A stretch of DNA of 64,000 nucleotides from Oryza sativa Japonica Group (lineage: Eukaryota > Streptophyta > Magnoliopsida > Poales > Poaceae): positions 6,791,001 to 6,855,000 of the forward strand of contig NC_089036.1 in NCBI RefSeq assembly GCF_034140825.1, given 5' to 3'. The notes below the pieces were generated by a model. The model was given only the letters and a program-made list of their open reading frames with translations. It did not search any database and was not told the DNA's origin. Each line of letters begins with the position of its first letter. The first letter of the stretch is position 1. Positions 1 to 11,744 of the stretch are shown here, piece by piece. A program made the position numbers and the translations under genes.

Positions 1-169
<169 letters not shown>

Positions 170-459
170 TTACCATGAACAAAATGCATTTAAAAGCTTG
201 GGCTTGCTTGCATTCATGGGCGCACCTTTTACTCGTAAGCCATGAATGGTGGATGCCAGTGTTAGACATAGACATGTGTTGGAATCTGACTCGGATTGAG
301 TTGTCCGATTTGGCTCCCAAAAAATGTGAAGTACATAAATGCACACACATTGAGCAATATCACCCTTTTAGGATAGTGCAAATACTAAAATAGTTGTGTG
401 CACTAGTTTTTCTTCTTTGAAGGATGTGGTATTAATTTCCCCCTTTCTTCTATCATCAG

Positions 460-1212
460 GTGCTTACAAAGTTTCAGAAAGTGTACATGGCACAACAAGG
501 GCACAACATGGTTTCAGAATGTGTTGAGAAAGAACAGGTTTCGGCACAAGCCATAGGAAGTAAGAGTAGCAAAAATAAGGTTTATCCAACAAAGGAAAGT
601 GCTTTGCATGTAAGGAAACATCACACACTCTGGATCAATGCAGCATAAAAGAAAGGCTGGTTTACCAGAATAGAAACATCTATAAATGATAAGGAGGTGA
701 ACTTCACTGTAGCAAGGTGGAAGGAAGACAATGAAGATAACATTGAATTGATTATAGAATGGTTTTTAGTTTATGGGGTCCCAAGGATATACAGAAACTG
801 GAAAGAGCTATACCAAATTGTGTCAGCAATCGGTGTATTGATTGATGTGGATGAGGAAAGTTTGCTAGGCGACCGTAAGGAGCCTTTTTCATGTCACTTT
901 ATGTTTGGGTGGTATTCAAGATGTGTTACATTTATGATAGAAGACGAAGCACAAACCACGAAGTGTAAAAGGAAGGTATTAGAAGATTGCAATGGCCAAG
1001 ATCATCTTGATGAATTTGGCAAGGAATATAGAGTCAAGTCAGACAAAGCTATTGAAATACCTCCAGAAATACTGAATAAAGAGATGATTTCAGAGAGCAG
1101 TAGTAATGACACTAGTATTGTTGTTTCAACACACAACCATACATTGGATGTCAAAGGCTGGTCAGACAAGGAATTTGAGAAGAGAATCATATGTTTTAGC
1201 GGAAGAGGCTAG
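460..1212 (+). pseudogene. Truncated copy of the DUF4283-like exon of the downstream chimeric gene
   Basis: This block is a diverged duplicate of the first coding exon at 6757-7842. It has the same acceptor context (catcag then GTGCTTACA), the same VYMAQQ start region, and a long shared tail ([49 protein letters not shown]). Sequence matching about the first third of the intact exon, including the [16 protein letters not shown] region, has been replaced by about 150 bp of different sequence. One frame of that insert encodes a CCHC zinc-knuckle pattern, C-x2-C-x4-H-x4-C, at 600-641 (CFACKETSHTLDQC). No single frame joins the start, the knuckle and the tail. After about 1212 the similarity stops and no helicase exons follow. 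I read it as a broken local duplicate. DUF4283 is common in plant LINE-related proteins, which I take as the ultimate source of the domain. Confidence 0.75.
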
Positions 1213-1313
1213 CTTTATTGAGGATAACAGATCCTTCTAAACACAGCCAAATTAGCGAGTATACGTTGTTGGTCTATGAGTTATGTGGGCTTTTATCTAT
1301 CTCACAATCTGTT

Positions 1314-1930
1314 TAGAAATAAGTTCATTTTAGGTCTCTCATATTAACGTTCAGTTCAAATTACATCCTCAAATCATAACACCAAATATAATGTGTCCTA
1401 CAACTTGTCAACTTGCAATACCAGGGTATACCGTATATCGATGTCCCATGGAAGTATTGTACCCGGTTTCGGCTGATGTAGTGAGTTGACTGTGGTTAAC
1501 CAGGCTAAGTCAGCATGAGGCCCACGTGGTCCCCACATGTCAACGGGCTAGTGTTCTTCCTCCTCCCTCCCTCTCTTCCCCATCTTCTCCAGGGCGGTAT
1601 GCAACGAGAAGGGTGTTGGCCAGCGATGGAGAGGAGCGACAGCGATGGTGGTGGAGGAGTATAGTAGAGCAGTGTGATTCGGTCACGTTGAACACGACAA
1701 CAAGCGCGAGACGGTGCTCGGGGCCTTTCGCTCCACTCGCAGCGGTGGTAGAGGGGAGGAGACATGGAAGGTGCACAGATGACACGGATGAAAGACGATG
1801 TGGCCAGGGATGACGGTGGTGAGAGCGAGAGGCTCCACGAGGACGGCGGTGCTCCCCCTCCCACCTTTCGCCCTTTGCTCAACGACGGTTGCACAGGAGC
1901 AGCGATAGTGCTTCCTCTTTCTTTTACACA
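1314..1930. mobile_element. Mutator-like (MULE-type) element, one end recognisable
   Basis: Bases 1314-1370 read as a grass MULE-type terminus (aaataagttcattttaggtc followed by a pyrimidine-rich stretch). A subterminal 'gtccccacatgtcaacgg' block and a GC-rich interior at 1540-1900 follow, the usual layout of elements that carry captured gene sequence. The GC-rich interior is open in several frames on both strands but matches no protein I recognise. I cannot find a matching opposite terminus, so the right boundary is a guess. Confidence 0.35.
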
Positions 1931-2677
1931 GAGGGTATACTTTCTTTTACAAATGACAATGTGTCATTTAACCAAATCACAAAGATTTGACTGAGAACCT
2001 TTCTATCTGATGACCCAAAATCCCTTCGCACCCCTTCCCCCCAAATTGAGCAGCCACAGCTTCACCTCCTGTCAACAGCAGCTATGTCCTCTGGTGACAG
2101 AACCTAGTTTCAACAAAAAGAACATATTTGTTTGGCCAATCTTGATGGGTGTACCATCGGTTGCATCGCCTAATCCCATATGATTCTATCGTTAAATCTT
2201 CTATAATTGATTAGAATCCCTCTTTCCTTTAATTCCAAACCCTAGCATGCATGTGAATTGCAGGGTAAGCCAAATCTATTTATAGCCAACTATAGCCAAG
2301 TTGTCTAGTGCATTTATGTTGCACCTTTTTCTCCAAACATGGTATCTAATCATGAACTGACACATGTCTTTAACGTTCTTGTGCCATTACACATGTCTAT
2401 AATAACCTATAAAACCTATTGCGCGGGAAACGAAAACCCTAGTAGGAACATAAAGTTGGACTTGTGCCATTACAAATCCTAGGACACATCTCATTAGTAA
2501 GTCATAATGATGCGGAAAATTGAGAAACTATAATTGCGCGGGAAAATAAAGTTGACTTATGACAGCACGAACCCCAAGACATCACTCATCAATAGTAACC
2601 TATAATTACACGGGAAATTAAGAAACTATCGTTGCACTGAAAATAAAGTTGGAGTCCTTAAAATACAGATCTCATTA
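1931..2677. repeat. Spacer with degenerate tandem repeat, about 100 bp unit
   Basis: No gene is visible. From about 2400 to 2645 a diverged unit recurs about 2.5 times. Each copy contains 'cctataa(t)', 'gcgggaaa', 'gaaacta' and 'aataaagttg' in the same order, separated by 90 to 110 bp. Confidence 0.5.
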
Positions 2678-2930
2678 GAGCAAGTTTAATAGTATAGCCA
2701 AGCGTTAGCTCAAAATCATCTATAGCTAATCTAATAGCTCATTCGTACAATAGTTACCTATAAAAATATACTACACCATTAATACCCGGTCCCACCTCTC
2801 ATACACACACAACATCTTGGAGTCTGTGTTACAGCTGGCTATAAATCTGTAGCCCGCTTTTTTCTCTCTTTTTCCTTTTCTTCTCGATATATAGTTATAG
2901 CTGGTTTATAGCCTGCTATTGTACTTGCTC
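2678..2930. mobile_element. Tourist-like MITE (PIF/Harbinger type) with TTA duplication
   Basis: The element begins GAGCAAGTTTAATAG and ends CTATTGTACTTGCTC, an imperfect terminal inverted repeat of about 17 bp. It is flanked on both sides by TTA (2675-2677 and 2931-2933), the target duplication of the PIF/Harbinger group. The interior repeats 'tatagc' motifs in both orientations and has no coding capacity. Length is 253 bp, normal for a rice Tourist-like MITE. Confidence 0.85.
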
Positions 2931-3211
2931 TTAGCGAGTGCTCAAGAGTCTCGCATGTTCCAACTTACTCCCTCCATTCATTTTTATCATCAAATTTGGT
3001 TTGTACAATAATACCAAGATAATATAGCATAATAATTAATCAAAATCAATCAGCACTATTAGCCTTTCATCTCCTTGTATGCCGCATGGACTCCCCAATT
3101 AGTTGTGATTGCATTAAATACTTGACCAAGATTTCTGCCAATGAAGCCACAAGGCATGCATGCAACGCAGCATACAATGTTGTGTTCGTTTGCTTGTGTT
3201 GTAACAAATTC

Positions 3212-3372
3212 CCTTCACACGGAAGAGATACCTATTAGCATATGATTAATTAAGTATTAACTTTAAAAAACTTAAAAATGGATCAATAAAATTTTTAAAA
3301 TAACTTTTCTACATAAACTTTTTTAAAAAAACACATCATTTAATTATAGCGTGTATCTGGAAAACGAGTGAG
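3212..3372. mobile_element. MITE fragment, family with three copies in this window
   Basis: The stretch from 'ttagcatatgattaatt' through 'ggaaaacgag' is similar in order and wording to 56970-57120 and 60420-60570: AT-rich, with 'gattaatt(a/g)ag(t)att', a run of Ts, then 'aaaacgag' or an equivalent. Terminal repeats are not clear here, so this copy may be truncated. Confidence 0.5.
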
Positions 3373-4039
3373 TGAATGAAGTTGGAAAATTTGTCAAAAG
3401 AACACAAAAACGGAGTGAAATTGGGAAAATTGTCAAAAGAACACATGGCGTTTAACAGCTTGCCCGAGATTTCTGCCACAACCCCACCAAATACGACAAT
3501 CAAACGGAAACTTTCGTGTTTTTTTTAAATACGATGATCAAAAGAGAACAGAGAGAATATGATAAATTAAATAGCTTACCATTATCTAAAAAAAACAGCT
3601 TATAAAACCCAATAAGTACTCAAGACTCAAGAGGCAGTCTCAGCCTATTTTTCCTTTCCTTTCATTCAAGGATGCATTCGTAGGTACTCTCGGTTTTTCA
3701 GTTTACTAGTTGCCATCCAAATGCATTGTACTATTGTAGTACTAAAATTCGTAACGAAAATATAGAGGAACCTGTTCACATGTCAAAACTGGTAGCAATT
3801 AAATGCTACGTGCCTAAACAGGAAGCAAACGTCACCTCCAAAATGGATCCAACTTTCCAACAAACTGCTATACAACTGTTGCCACCGAATAAGCATATGA
3901 ACACATACATAATTCTTTGCAGCAACGCACAGTACAAAATTGCTTATTTCACAAAACTAAATTTCCATTACAAATAATACTTTGTGCATTTGTGACCAAA
4001 GTGCAAAAAAACACACCCGGATCTAGGTTTTATAATCCC

Positions 4040-4277
4040 TCCCAATTCCCAAATCCCCACTGCACTTCACAGGTTTCACCAACTCGTTCTCATCTCTTTG
4101 CGCTGTCCTCCGGCAAAAAAGGCATTTCTTCCTCCTGTTGTCGGCGCAGCGCCGCCACACGGGTGCTGTGACGGGACGCCGGCGGCGAGGGGCTTGCGGG
4201 GTGGTGCGGCGGCCGGCAGCGGCGAGGTGCTCTGGTTGTCAAGCGCCGGGAAGATCCATCAGTCAGGCAAAGGAAAG
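4040..4277 (+). other. Putative 5'-UTR exon and promoter-proximal region of the chimeric gene
   Basis: A short GC-rich block stands out in AT-rich surroundings and ends at a plausible donor (GGAAAG then gtatatg). No ATG opens a frame that continues into the exon at 6757, where the first in-frame ATG lies at 6792. I therefore propose it as a non-coding first exon joined across a 2.5 kb intron. Without transcript data it could equally be an unrelated promoter fragment. Confidence 0.4.
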
Positions 4278-4399
4278 GTATATGCTCCTGTTTTCATCTC
4301 ATGAATCCTTTTGCTCCTGTAGATATGTAGAAATAGATTAGAAGTAAAGCAAAATGGAAAAAATCATATGCATATGAATCTGGAATGGAGGTTGATTTT

Positions 4400-4690
4400 G
4401 GGGGGGCATCTGGTCTTTGATGTTTCCTGATTGATTTTGTTTGTTTGTTAGGAGAGTGGAGACAAACATCAGTTGTATCTTAGAACTTGAATTATATATA
4501 TATGACCTTATGGGGGCCATCTGGTCTCCGATGTTTCCCTGGTCCTGAATCCTGATTGATTGGGGAGTGCATAGACAAGCATCACACTGATAGAACAAGA
4601 ATTATATATGTATGACCTTGTGGGGTACCATAAGATCCATCTGGTATTCTGGTCTGAGATTTTTCTGCCCATGTCCTTGTTTATCTGGCT
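4400..4690. repeat. Degenerate tandem repeat, about 110 bp unit, three copies
   Basis: The phrase 'catctggtct..gatgttt' followed by 'gattgatt', 'gacaa(a/g)catca' and 'gaattatatat(a/g)tatgacct' recurs near 4405, 4515 and 4625. The copies differ by substitutions and small gaps. No coding content is seen. Confidence 0.65.
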
Positions 4691-6600
4691 GGGGGAAGTG
4701 GAGTAGGGGTTGGGGTTAGGATGGTGATGATTGCTACATCCAATATAGTCCCTATGGACCATGCCCACATGACAAGTTAAGCCTCTTGACCGTTGGGATC
4801 GAGTGGCGCGGATTGACCTGATTGGACAACTAGGGTTAAGTCCTCACTTAACAATGGTTTCTGCAAATAGATTTGTGGGGTTTCATTTATGGTTTTTGAT
4901 AGATTTTGTGAGGTTTAGTTAGAGCTGTTTACCCTCCCAACTTCTGGAATTGAATAGCCAGAGATTGATCCAACTGGACTACTAGGGGTGAGGTCCTCAG
5001 TCTCCACAGATAGATCTGTCGGATTTTGTTTTAGGTTTTTCAATATATTTGTAATGTTTTATTTATGGTTTTTCTAGGCTATGGTACAAAAGATGTTGTG
5101 CTTTGGTTGGCTTGGTATGTCTTCACTGTTTTGTTTGATGTTGCCAATTTTTGCTGAAGCTATCTATCATCAATGATGGATGTTTACTACGTACTGTATT
5201 ATTACCGACACTGTAACATACTGACATTTGTAGATGTATTCATCATTAGCTTATTCATTGAGTTCTGGTTTAGGAATATCACAAAAAACTGTGCATTTTA
5301 TTATCTCCTGTCTAACATGGTGCTTGCCATTCAACTTTAATATAATTGCACTTAGTTGTTTTGACAGCTTAGAAAAACTAGTCTAAAATGTTTTCTTGAA
5401 TTGCAAAGGAAAAATGGGGTGCATATCCATTTTAAAAGAGCATAATGACCACTTTATATTGATGTCTTTGTCAAGATTTCACAAAATCAGATAATCCTAT
5501 TGTTCTGTAGTTGTGCCAATATTTTAAAACATATATTGAAATTTACAAACAGAAACAATGCATTCTAAAGCTTTGGCTTGCTTGCATGCGGGGCACAGCT
5601 TTTACTTGTTTACCATTAACGGTGGATGCTAGTGTTACGGTGTTACCTAGACATGGACATGTATCCGAATCCGACTCGGGTTTAGTTGTCCGACTTGGCT
5701 GGAGCAAGTGGAGTGGGGGTGGGGTTAGGATACTGGTGATTGCTACAGTCCTAATATACTCCCTATGGACCATGCTAACATGACAAATATAACCTCTCGA
5801 CTGTTGGGATCAAATGGCGTGAATTGACCAAATTGGATGATTGGGTTTAAGTCCTCATGTGAGGGTGGTCTCCACAAATAGATTTGTGGGGTTTTGTTTA
5901 TGGTCTTTTAATAAATTTTGGGAGGACTTGTTTAAGGCTATTTGCCCACCCTTTCAAATTGAACAGCGCAGATTAACCCGACTGGGCTATTATTAGTGAG
6001 AATGTGAGATCCTCACATCACGACAGTCTCCGCAGATAGATCTGTGAGATTTTGTAGATATTTTTATTATAGATTTGTATGGTTTTATTTAAGCTTTTTC
6101 GGGCTATGGTACCAAAGATGTACCTTGGATGGTTTGGCATGTTAACTGTTTTGTTTGAGGTTGCCAATTTTTGTTGAAGCTAGCCTATCATCAATGAGGG
6201 ATACTACCTACTGTATTACTGAGGCTGTGATATTTCTAGATATTCATCATTGAGTTATTCAGTGACAACTTAGAGAAACTACTATAAAATTTATTTCTTG
6301 TATAAATTTTAAATGGTCGCTTTTTATTGATTTCTTTTGTAAAGATTTTGCAGAATCAGTTAGTCCTATTTTTCTGTAATTGATCCAATAGAGTGAAATT
6401 TGCAATCAACACAATGTTTGCCACATAAATTCAGTACTACGGTTGCAAGCTATATCATTGCATCTAATATGCATTTAAAAGCTTGGGCTCTGTTGCATGC
6501 AGGAGCGCAGCTTTTACTCATATACCATTAATGGTGGATGCTAGTGCTACCTAGACATGGACATGTACGGTATCCGACTTGGATTTAGTTGTCCGATTTG
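4690..6600. repeat. Tandem segmental duplication, about 0.9-1.0 kb unit
   Basis: The sequence from about 4690 to 5700 is repeated in diverged form from about 5700 to 6600. Shared landmarks in the same order are 'ggggttaggat', 'ccctatggaccatgc', 'gttgggatc', 'atagatttgtggggtt', 'gggctatggtac' against 'ggctatggtac', and 'gttgccaatttttg'. A third partial copy of its right end occurs at about 180-420 ('gcatttaaaagcttgggct', 'ttttactc', 'aatggtggatgc'). The unit lies in the proposed 5'-UTR intron of the chimeric gene. It has no open reading frame of note. Confidence 0.8.
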
Positions 6601-6791
6601 CACCCCCAAAAAATGTGAAATACATTTTGAATTAGACACAATTGACAGAATCAAACACAGATGCACACTTAGAGAAAAATTACCCTTTACGGTAGTACAT
6701 TTGTTTTCTTCTTTTTAAGTGTGTGGTATTGATTTCCCCCTTTCTTTTGTCATCAGGTGCTTACATAGGTGATATAAACAGAAAAGTGTAC

Positions 6792-9700
6792 ATGGCACAA
6801 CAAGAGCACAACATGGTCACAAAAGGCACTGAAAGACTGGTTGCTGGCGCACAACTATTTGGCCATTCTACAAGGCAACCATTCTACATGATTCAACCTT
6901 CGGAAGAAGTTGTTCAGAAGGAGAAATTCTATTATCACTGCCTACTGATCACATCTGATGTCAGTAACCTGGACCTGAGAAAAGTGAAAGTTGAAGTAAG
7001 CAAGTTTTGGAAGCTGACTGACTGGGAGATAAGGACAGAAGGCAGACATAATTTCCTAGTGTCCTTGAACTCAGAGGATGACCTAGTAAGCTGTTTAAAG
7101 ATTCCAAGAATAGAAACATCAATAGATGATAAGGAGGTGAACTTTACTGTAGCAAGATGGAAGGAAGATGATGATGAAAACATTGAATTGATTAGAGAAT
7201 GGATTTTAGTTTATGGGGTCCCAAGGATATACAGAAACTGGAAGGAGCTATATCAAATTGCATCAGCAGTCGGGGTATTGATTGATGTGGATGAGGAAAG
7301 TTTGGAAGGTGACCATAAGGAGCCTATTAAGTTAAAGGTTGCATTGAGAGGTGTCGATGCTTCTCCTTTCTCATGTCACTTTGTGTTCGGGTGGTATTCA
7401 AGATGTGTTACATTCACAATAGAAGACAAAGCACAAACCACAGAATGTGAAAGGGAGGTCTTGGAAGATTGCAATGGTGAAGATCATCCTGATGAATTTG
7501 GCAAGGAATACAACAACAAGACAGACAAACTTATTGAAATGCCTCCAGAAATACTGAATAAAGGGATGAATTTGGAGAGCAGTAGTCATGACACTAGTAT
7601 TGTTGTTTCAACTCACAACCATACATTGGATGTCAAAGGCTGCTCAGACAAGGAATTAGAGGCAATAGAATCAGCTGTATTAGTGGAAGAGCCAAGCTCC
7701 ATTGAGGATAACAACATAAGTGCTCCAGTACCCACTACAACCATCATCTCTGAAAAGACAGCAGAAGACAGTCCCCGGGCTGGAAGGGAGCAGTCCATAA
7801 GTGGAAGTTCAACTAGCATGATTGGAGACACGCTCTTCAAAGGTGAGTCAAAGTTTACACAAATCATGCATGGTATATTAAATATGTTTGAGATAATAGG
7901 ATAATCCATTTCTAGTTTCTCCAAGAAAACATTAATAGGCCTCATTTTTTTTATAGTTGACATCATCTTCTTTATGCTTCACCAGCAGCCACTGTGATCC
8001 ACTCCAAGAAAACAACTGAAGACATACCAAAAGCTGAAGGGGGGCAATCCACAAGTGGAAATTCAACAAGCATAATTGGAGAAGAACCCTTCAGAGGTCA
8101 GTGAGAATTCTGTATTCAAAAAGTTTGTATTTTTTTTCTCAAATACAGAGAAATTTGAGCATCATTATATTAGGAAGAAGAAAGAGGGGGTAGAACCCTG
8201 AGTACAAAACCAAACATGCACACACTGAGATCTGCATAAAGTTTCTTTTGTTATAAGGATTTGCTTTATAAGGATAATACTTCTAAGTAAAAAGGAAAAA
8301 CTAACTAATTCTCGATTTTTTGAAAAATGTAGTTTTAGCATGTATGTAGGTGAATGTGTCGGCTACACTAATTTTAGCATATATGTAGGTGAATGTGTCA
8401 GGTACACTAGGATAAATAGTTACCCTTTTGTTGATTGGCATTATGTTCATAACAATTCCCTTGAAGGTATACAAAAACCACCTGTCAAGATTGTGTATGC
8501 AAGAAGAAATAAAAGATCCATGGAGAAGCAGGATTACAAAAGCTTCCTAGAAAAACAACATCAGAAGGAAATGGAAGCAGCTATAGTGGGCCAAAGGCAG
8601 AAGTCGGATGATGAGTCTGGAGGAGATGGAAACAATAAAGACAGCAATTCGATTGCTCCATCTGCCATTGCAATCAACTCTAAGAAGAAGCAAACAACAA
8701 AAGACATTGTGACAACTCAAGGAGCACAATTTATCAGTGAGAGTTTAATTGGAGAAACTCAGACAAAAGGTGAGCGAGTATCCTGTTTATGCAAAGTTTA
8801 TTGTCGCGTATTCCTTATACCTGTTCTAAACAAATTGTTCTATTAGAACTTAAAAGGAAAATGCAGAAACAACATTTTATTAGAAATTTCTGATAGAACA
8901 GGGTAAACCATATCGAATTATAAAGTGTAGGATTAGAAGTATCTTGTTATTACTTAGTTGTGTTGAACTGTCCCTGATTGTGTTGGCATGGCTGGAACAG
9001 GAACCGGAGGAGCTCAGTTTAATGCAAATCAACACATTTCTAAAATGAGCAAACAGTATGTGATCTACATTTTCCTTTTTATATTATTGGATTTTGTATT
9101 TATATTTTTTCATCATATATGAATATTCAATTATGTCCAACATGGGAATGGCATGATACGGACTAACTCGAAATTCCAGGGAACACAATGAAATCTTTAA
9201 GAGTTTCAATGAGATGGGTCTCCAAGAAAGCCTACTGAAGGGAATATATGCATACGGTAATTCTTATTTATCTTCTTTGTGTGTGTGTGTGTGTGAATTG
9301 CTGAGACAGTGTACCCCTTGCCTCTAATCTTTTTCTTTCAATGACTTGGCCTGACGCCGAGTGTTGACAAAAATGATGCTCCGTGTGATTTCCATGGTAT
9401 CGAAAAGACCACACAATTTGTCCAGCTTACAGTCTTCCTTCTCAACGTGTGATTTCCATGTGTGTGTGTGTGTCTCAGCAGTTCTATGTTAACGTTGAGA
9501 AGGAAGACTGTAAGCTGGACAAATTGTGTGGTCTTTTCGACACCATGGAAATCACACGGAGCATCATTTTTGCCAACACTCGGTGTCAGGCCAAGTCATT
9601 GACAGAAAAGATTAGAGGCAAGGGGTACACTGTCTCAGCAATTCATGGAGGCACACACACATTCTAGGCAGCAATTTTTATTTGGCAGAGCTTTTACAAG

Positions 9701-10923
9701 AAACCCCCATTGTTCTTATCCCTTGATGTTATGTTTACAGATCTGGATAAGCCTTCTGCAGTCCATCAAAGAGGAATTGTCCCACTATGCAATGGTCTGG
9801 ACATTATCCAGCAGTCACTGTTTGGAACAACTGTGACCTTGTGCTGTGGTATTCTGCAACGACTAGATTATGCATCTACAGAATGCCAGGCTTTGGTTCT
9901 TGTACCAACACATGACTTAGCACATGAGACTCAAAATGTTATTGGAGTACTTGGTCAATTCCTAAGTGCTAAAGCTCATGCTTTTTGTGGAGGGACTAGT
10001 GCCCATGAGGACCAGCAAATTCTGTCTACTGGAGTTCAGGTTGCTGTTGGCACCCCTTGTCACGTTCTTGGCATGCTGCAAGGTAGAGCACTCTGTCCAG
10101 ATCACATTAGAATGTTTGTCTTGGATGAAGCGGATGAAGTACTGAGAGGTTTCAAGGACCAGGTTAGTTCTACACTCATTTGTAGCAATAACAAAGAATT
10201 ACTGCACTGGGCAACCTAGTTACAAAGCATGCACTATTTGGGACTCCATTTCCACATGTAATTCTTACTAATGGTCATCTATCATCTTTGCAGATCCATG
10301 GTATTATCCAGTTTCTTCCAACCAAAACCCAGTTTGGGTTCTTCTCTGCTAGTATGTCCCATGAAGCTCTTGAGATGTGCCGCAAGTACATGAATAAGCC
10401 TGTGGAAATCATTGTGCCAAGAGATGAAGAACTTGAGGGTATCAATGTCAAGCAGTTCTATGTTAACGTTGAGAAGGAAGACTGTAAGCTGGACAAATTG
10501 TGTGGTCTTTTCGACACAATGGAAATCACACGGAGCATCATTTTTGTCAACACTCGGCATCATGCCAAGTCATTGACAGAAAAGATTAGAGGCAAGGGGT
10601 ACACTGTCTCAGCAATTCATGGAGGCATACACCAAAGAGCCAGAGACAAAGCTGTTCAGGAGTTCCAGTCTGGATCATCCCGTATCCTCATCACCACTGA
10701 TCTCCGTGGCATCGATGTTCTGCGTGCCCCTGCTGCCATCTTCTACGATCTGCCGACGCAACCAGTCTGCTACCTCCGTCATGTTCAAAGTGGGCAGCAT
10801 GGACGGAAGGGTGTGGCCATCAGCTTCATAACTAGCACCGATGAGCGTGTGTTCTCTACCATCCAGAAGTTCTGCAACACCCAAATAGAGGAGCTACCCT
10901 CCAACGTTGCAGATCTCCTTTGA
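6792..10923 (+). CDS. Chimeric gene: DUF4283-like N-terminus fused to degenerate eIF4A-like DEAD-box protein
   Basis: Hand-built exons 6792-7842, 7986-8096, 8467-8769, 9001-9055, 9180-9256, 9741-10162 and 10294-10923, preceded by untranslated sequence from 6757, give one 882-residue frame. Residues about 1-350 match the DUF4283-type plant family of retroelement origin. Residues about 310-488 hold three related Ser/Thr-rich modules, each ending in an 'IG..' motif before an intron. Residues about 504-882 align with nearly all of eIF4A. DEAD (661-664) and IIFVNTR are intact, but motif I AQSGTGKT is replaced (SLFGTTVT at 558-565), PTRELA is PTHDLA, TPGR is TPCH, ARGID lacks Ala, and HRIGRSGR is RHVQSGQH. 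Loss of the Walker Lys and the arginine fingers predicts no ATPase or unwinding activity. Introns keep compatible phases, so fusion by exon joining is plausible. Whether it is expressed is unknown. Confidence 0.75.
9277..9660. repeat. Intronic inverted repeat (fold-back) copied from exon 8 of the same gene
   Basis: Left arm 9296-9448 is the near-perfect reverse complement of right arm 9492-9643, with only a handful of mismatches, around a loop of 43 bp. A (GT)n tract just outside the left arm can pair with a (CA)n tract at 9650-9660. The right arm also matches the coding strand of exon 8 at about 10452-10618 at a few mismatches. The whole structure lies in the intron between 9256 and 9741. 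A transcript would fold into a hairpin of about 150 bp whose strands match the gene's own mRNA. Short open frames here are echoes of exon 8, not separate genes. Confidence 0.9.
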
Positions 10924-11744
10924 GAAGCGTTTACCCAATAGTCTTATCTCTATTGTCTGCATATGTTCCTAGTTGTGTTGATCAATTAGATTTGCAATTT
11001 TGCCTTAGGGACACTTTTCATGAATAGAAATCTTGGTTGGAATTGTATGGAATTTGAACTTCGATTTACCAGCTGTTTATCATCGCTCTATTATATATTG
11101 GCTGGACGTGCGGATTCAGTTGTTGCTCGAAATGTTTATATGTATTTATTCATTATTCTTAATGTTTTGATTTCTTCACTATGACCATACTATGTATGAT
11201 GGCAGAACATGTGGTACAGACACAAATGTGCAAATGTGTTTGCTGATCAGCAAAATGTGGTGCGCACACATATTGGCATGTCAAACTATTTTGGTCTTCT
11301 TTTTAAGACTAAATATTTGTGGGCTTGGCTAGATCTTTACAAGATCAGCCGAAGGAAATGGCCGATTAAATTTCATTAAGATTGAGGATATATATACAAA
11401 TGGCTTGGCTAAATTCAAAACAAGGCTGATGGGAATACCAAATTAGCATGTCATTGCAACACAAGAGAGGGACGCATTAATTAACCACACTGCTCCAACT
11501 CAAGACAAAAACACTTTCCATCCAAATCTTAGGGCGCCATCTAGAGTTGTAGGCACAGCACGAACGTGTACCACATCCACATCCATGATTAAATTCGAAA
11601 CTAAATTATTACGAAGAGATCAATGATTTCGTTCTTTTTTTGGCAAAATTTTTTTAATAGAAGTTAAAAATCGCAGCAGAGCACACGCGATGCACAAGCA
11701 ATTTAACCATCTATACAGAGTAAGATAGACAGATCTGAACTCAC
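10924..11744. other. 3' flank and AT-rich spacer
   Basis: Immediately after the stop codon comes a plausible 3' UTR. The rest is AT-rich with no open frame of note, RNA gene or terminal repeats that I can recognise. Confidence 0.6.

Noticed and set aside
9277-9660. CRISPR-like or bacterial repeat array
   Set aside because: There is one inverted pair, not an array of direct repeats with unique spacers, and the genome is plant.
9449-9667. Separate small helicase-like gene
   Set aside because: It is the right arm of the intronic inverted repeat, a copy of exon 8, with no start or splice context of its own.
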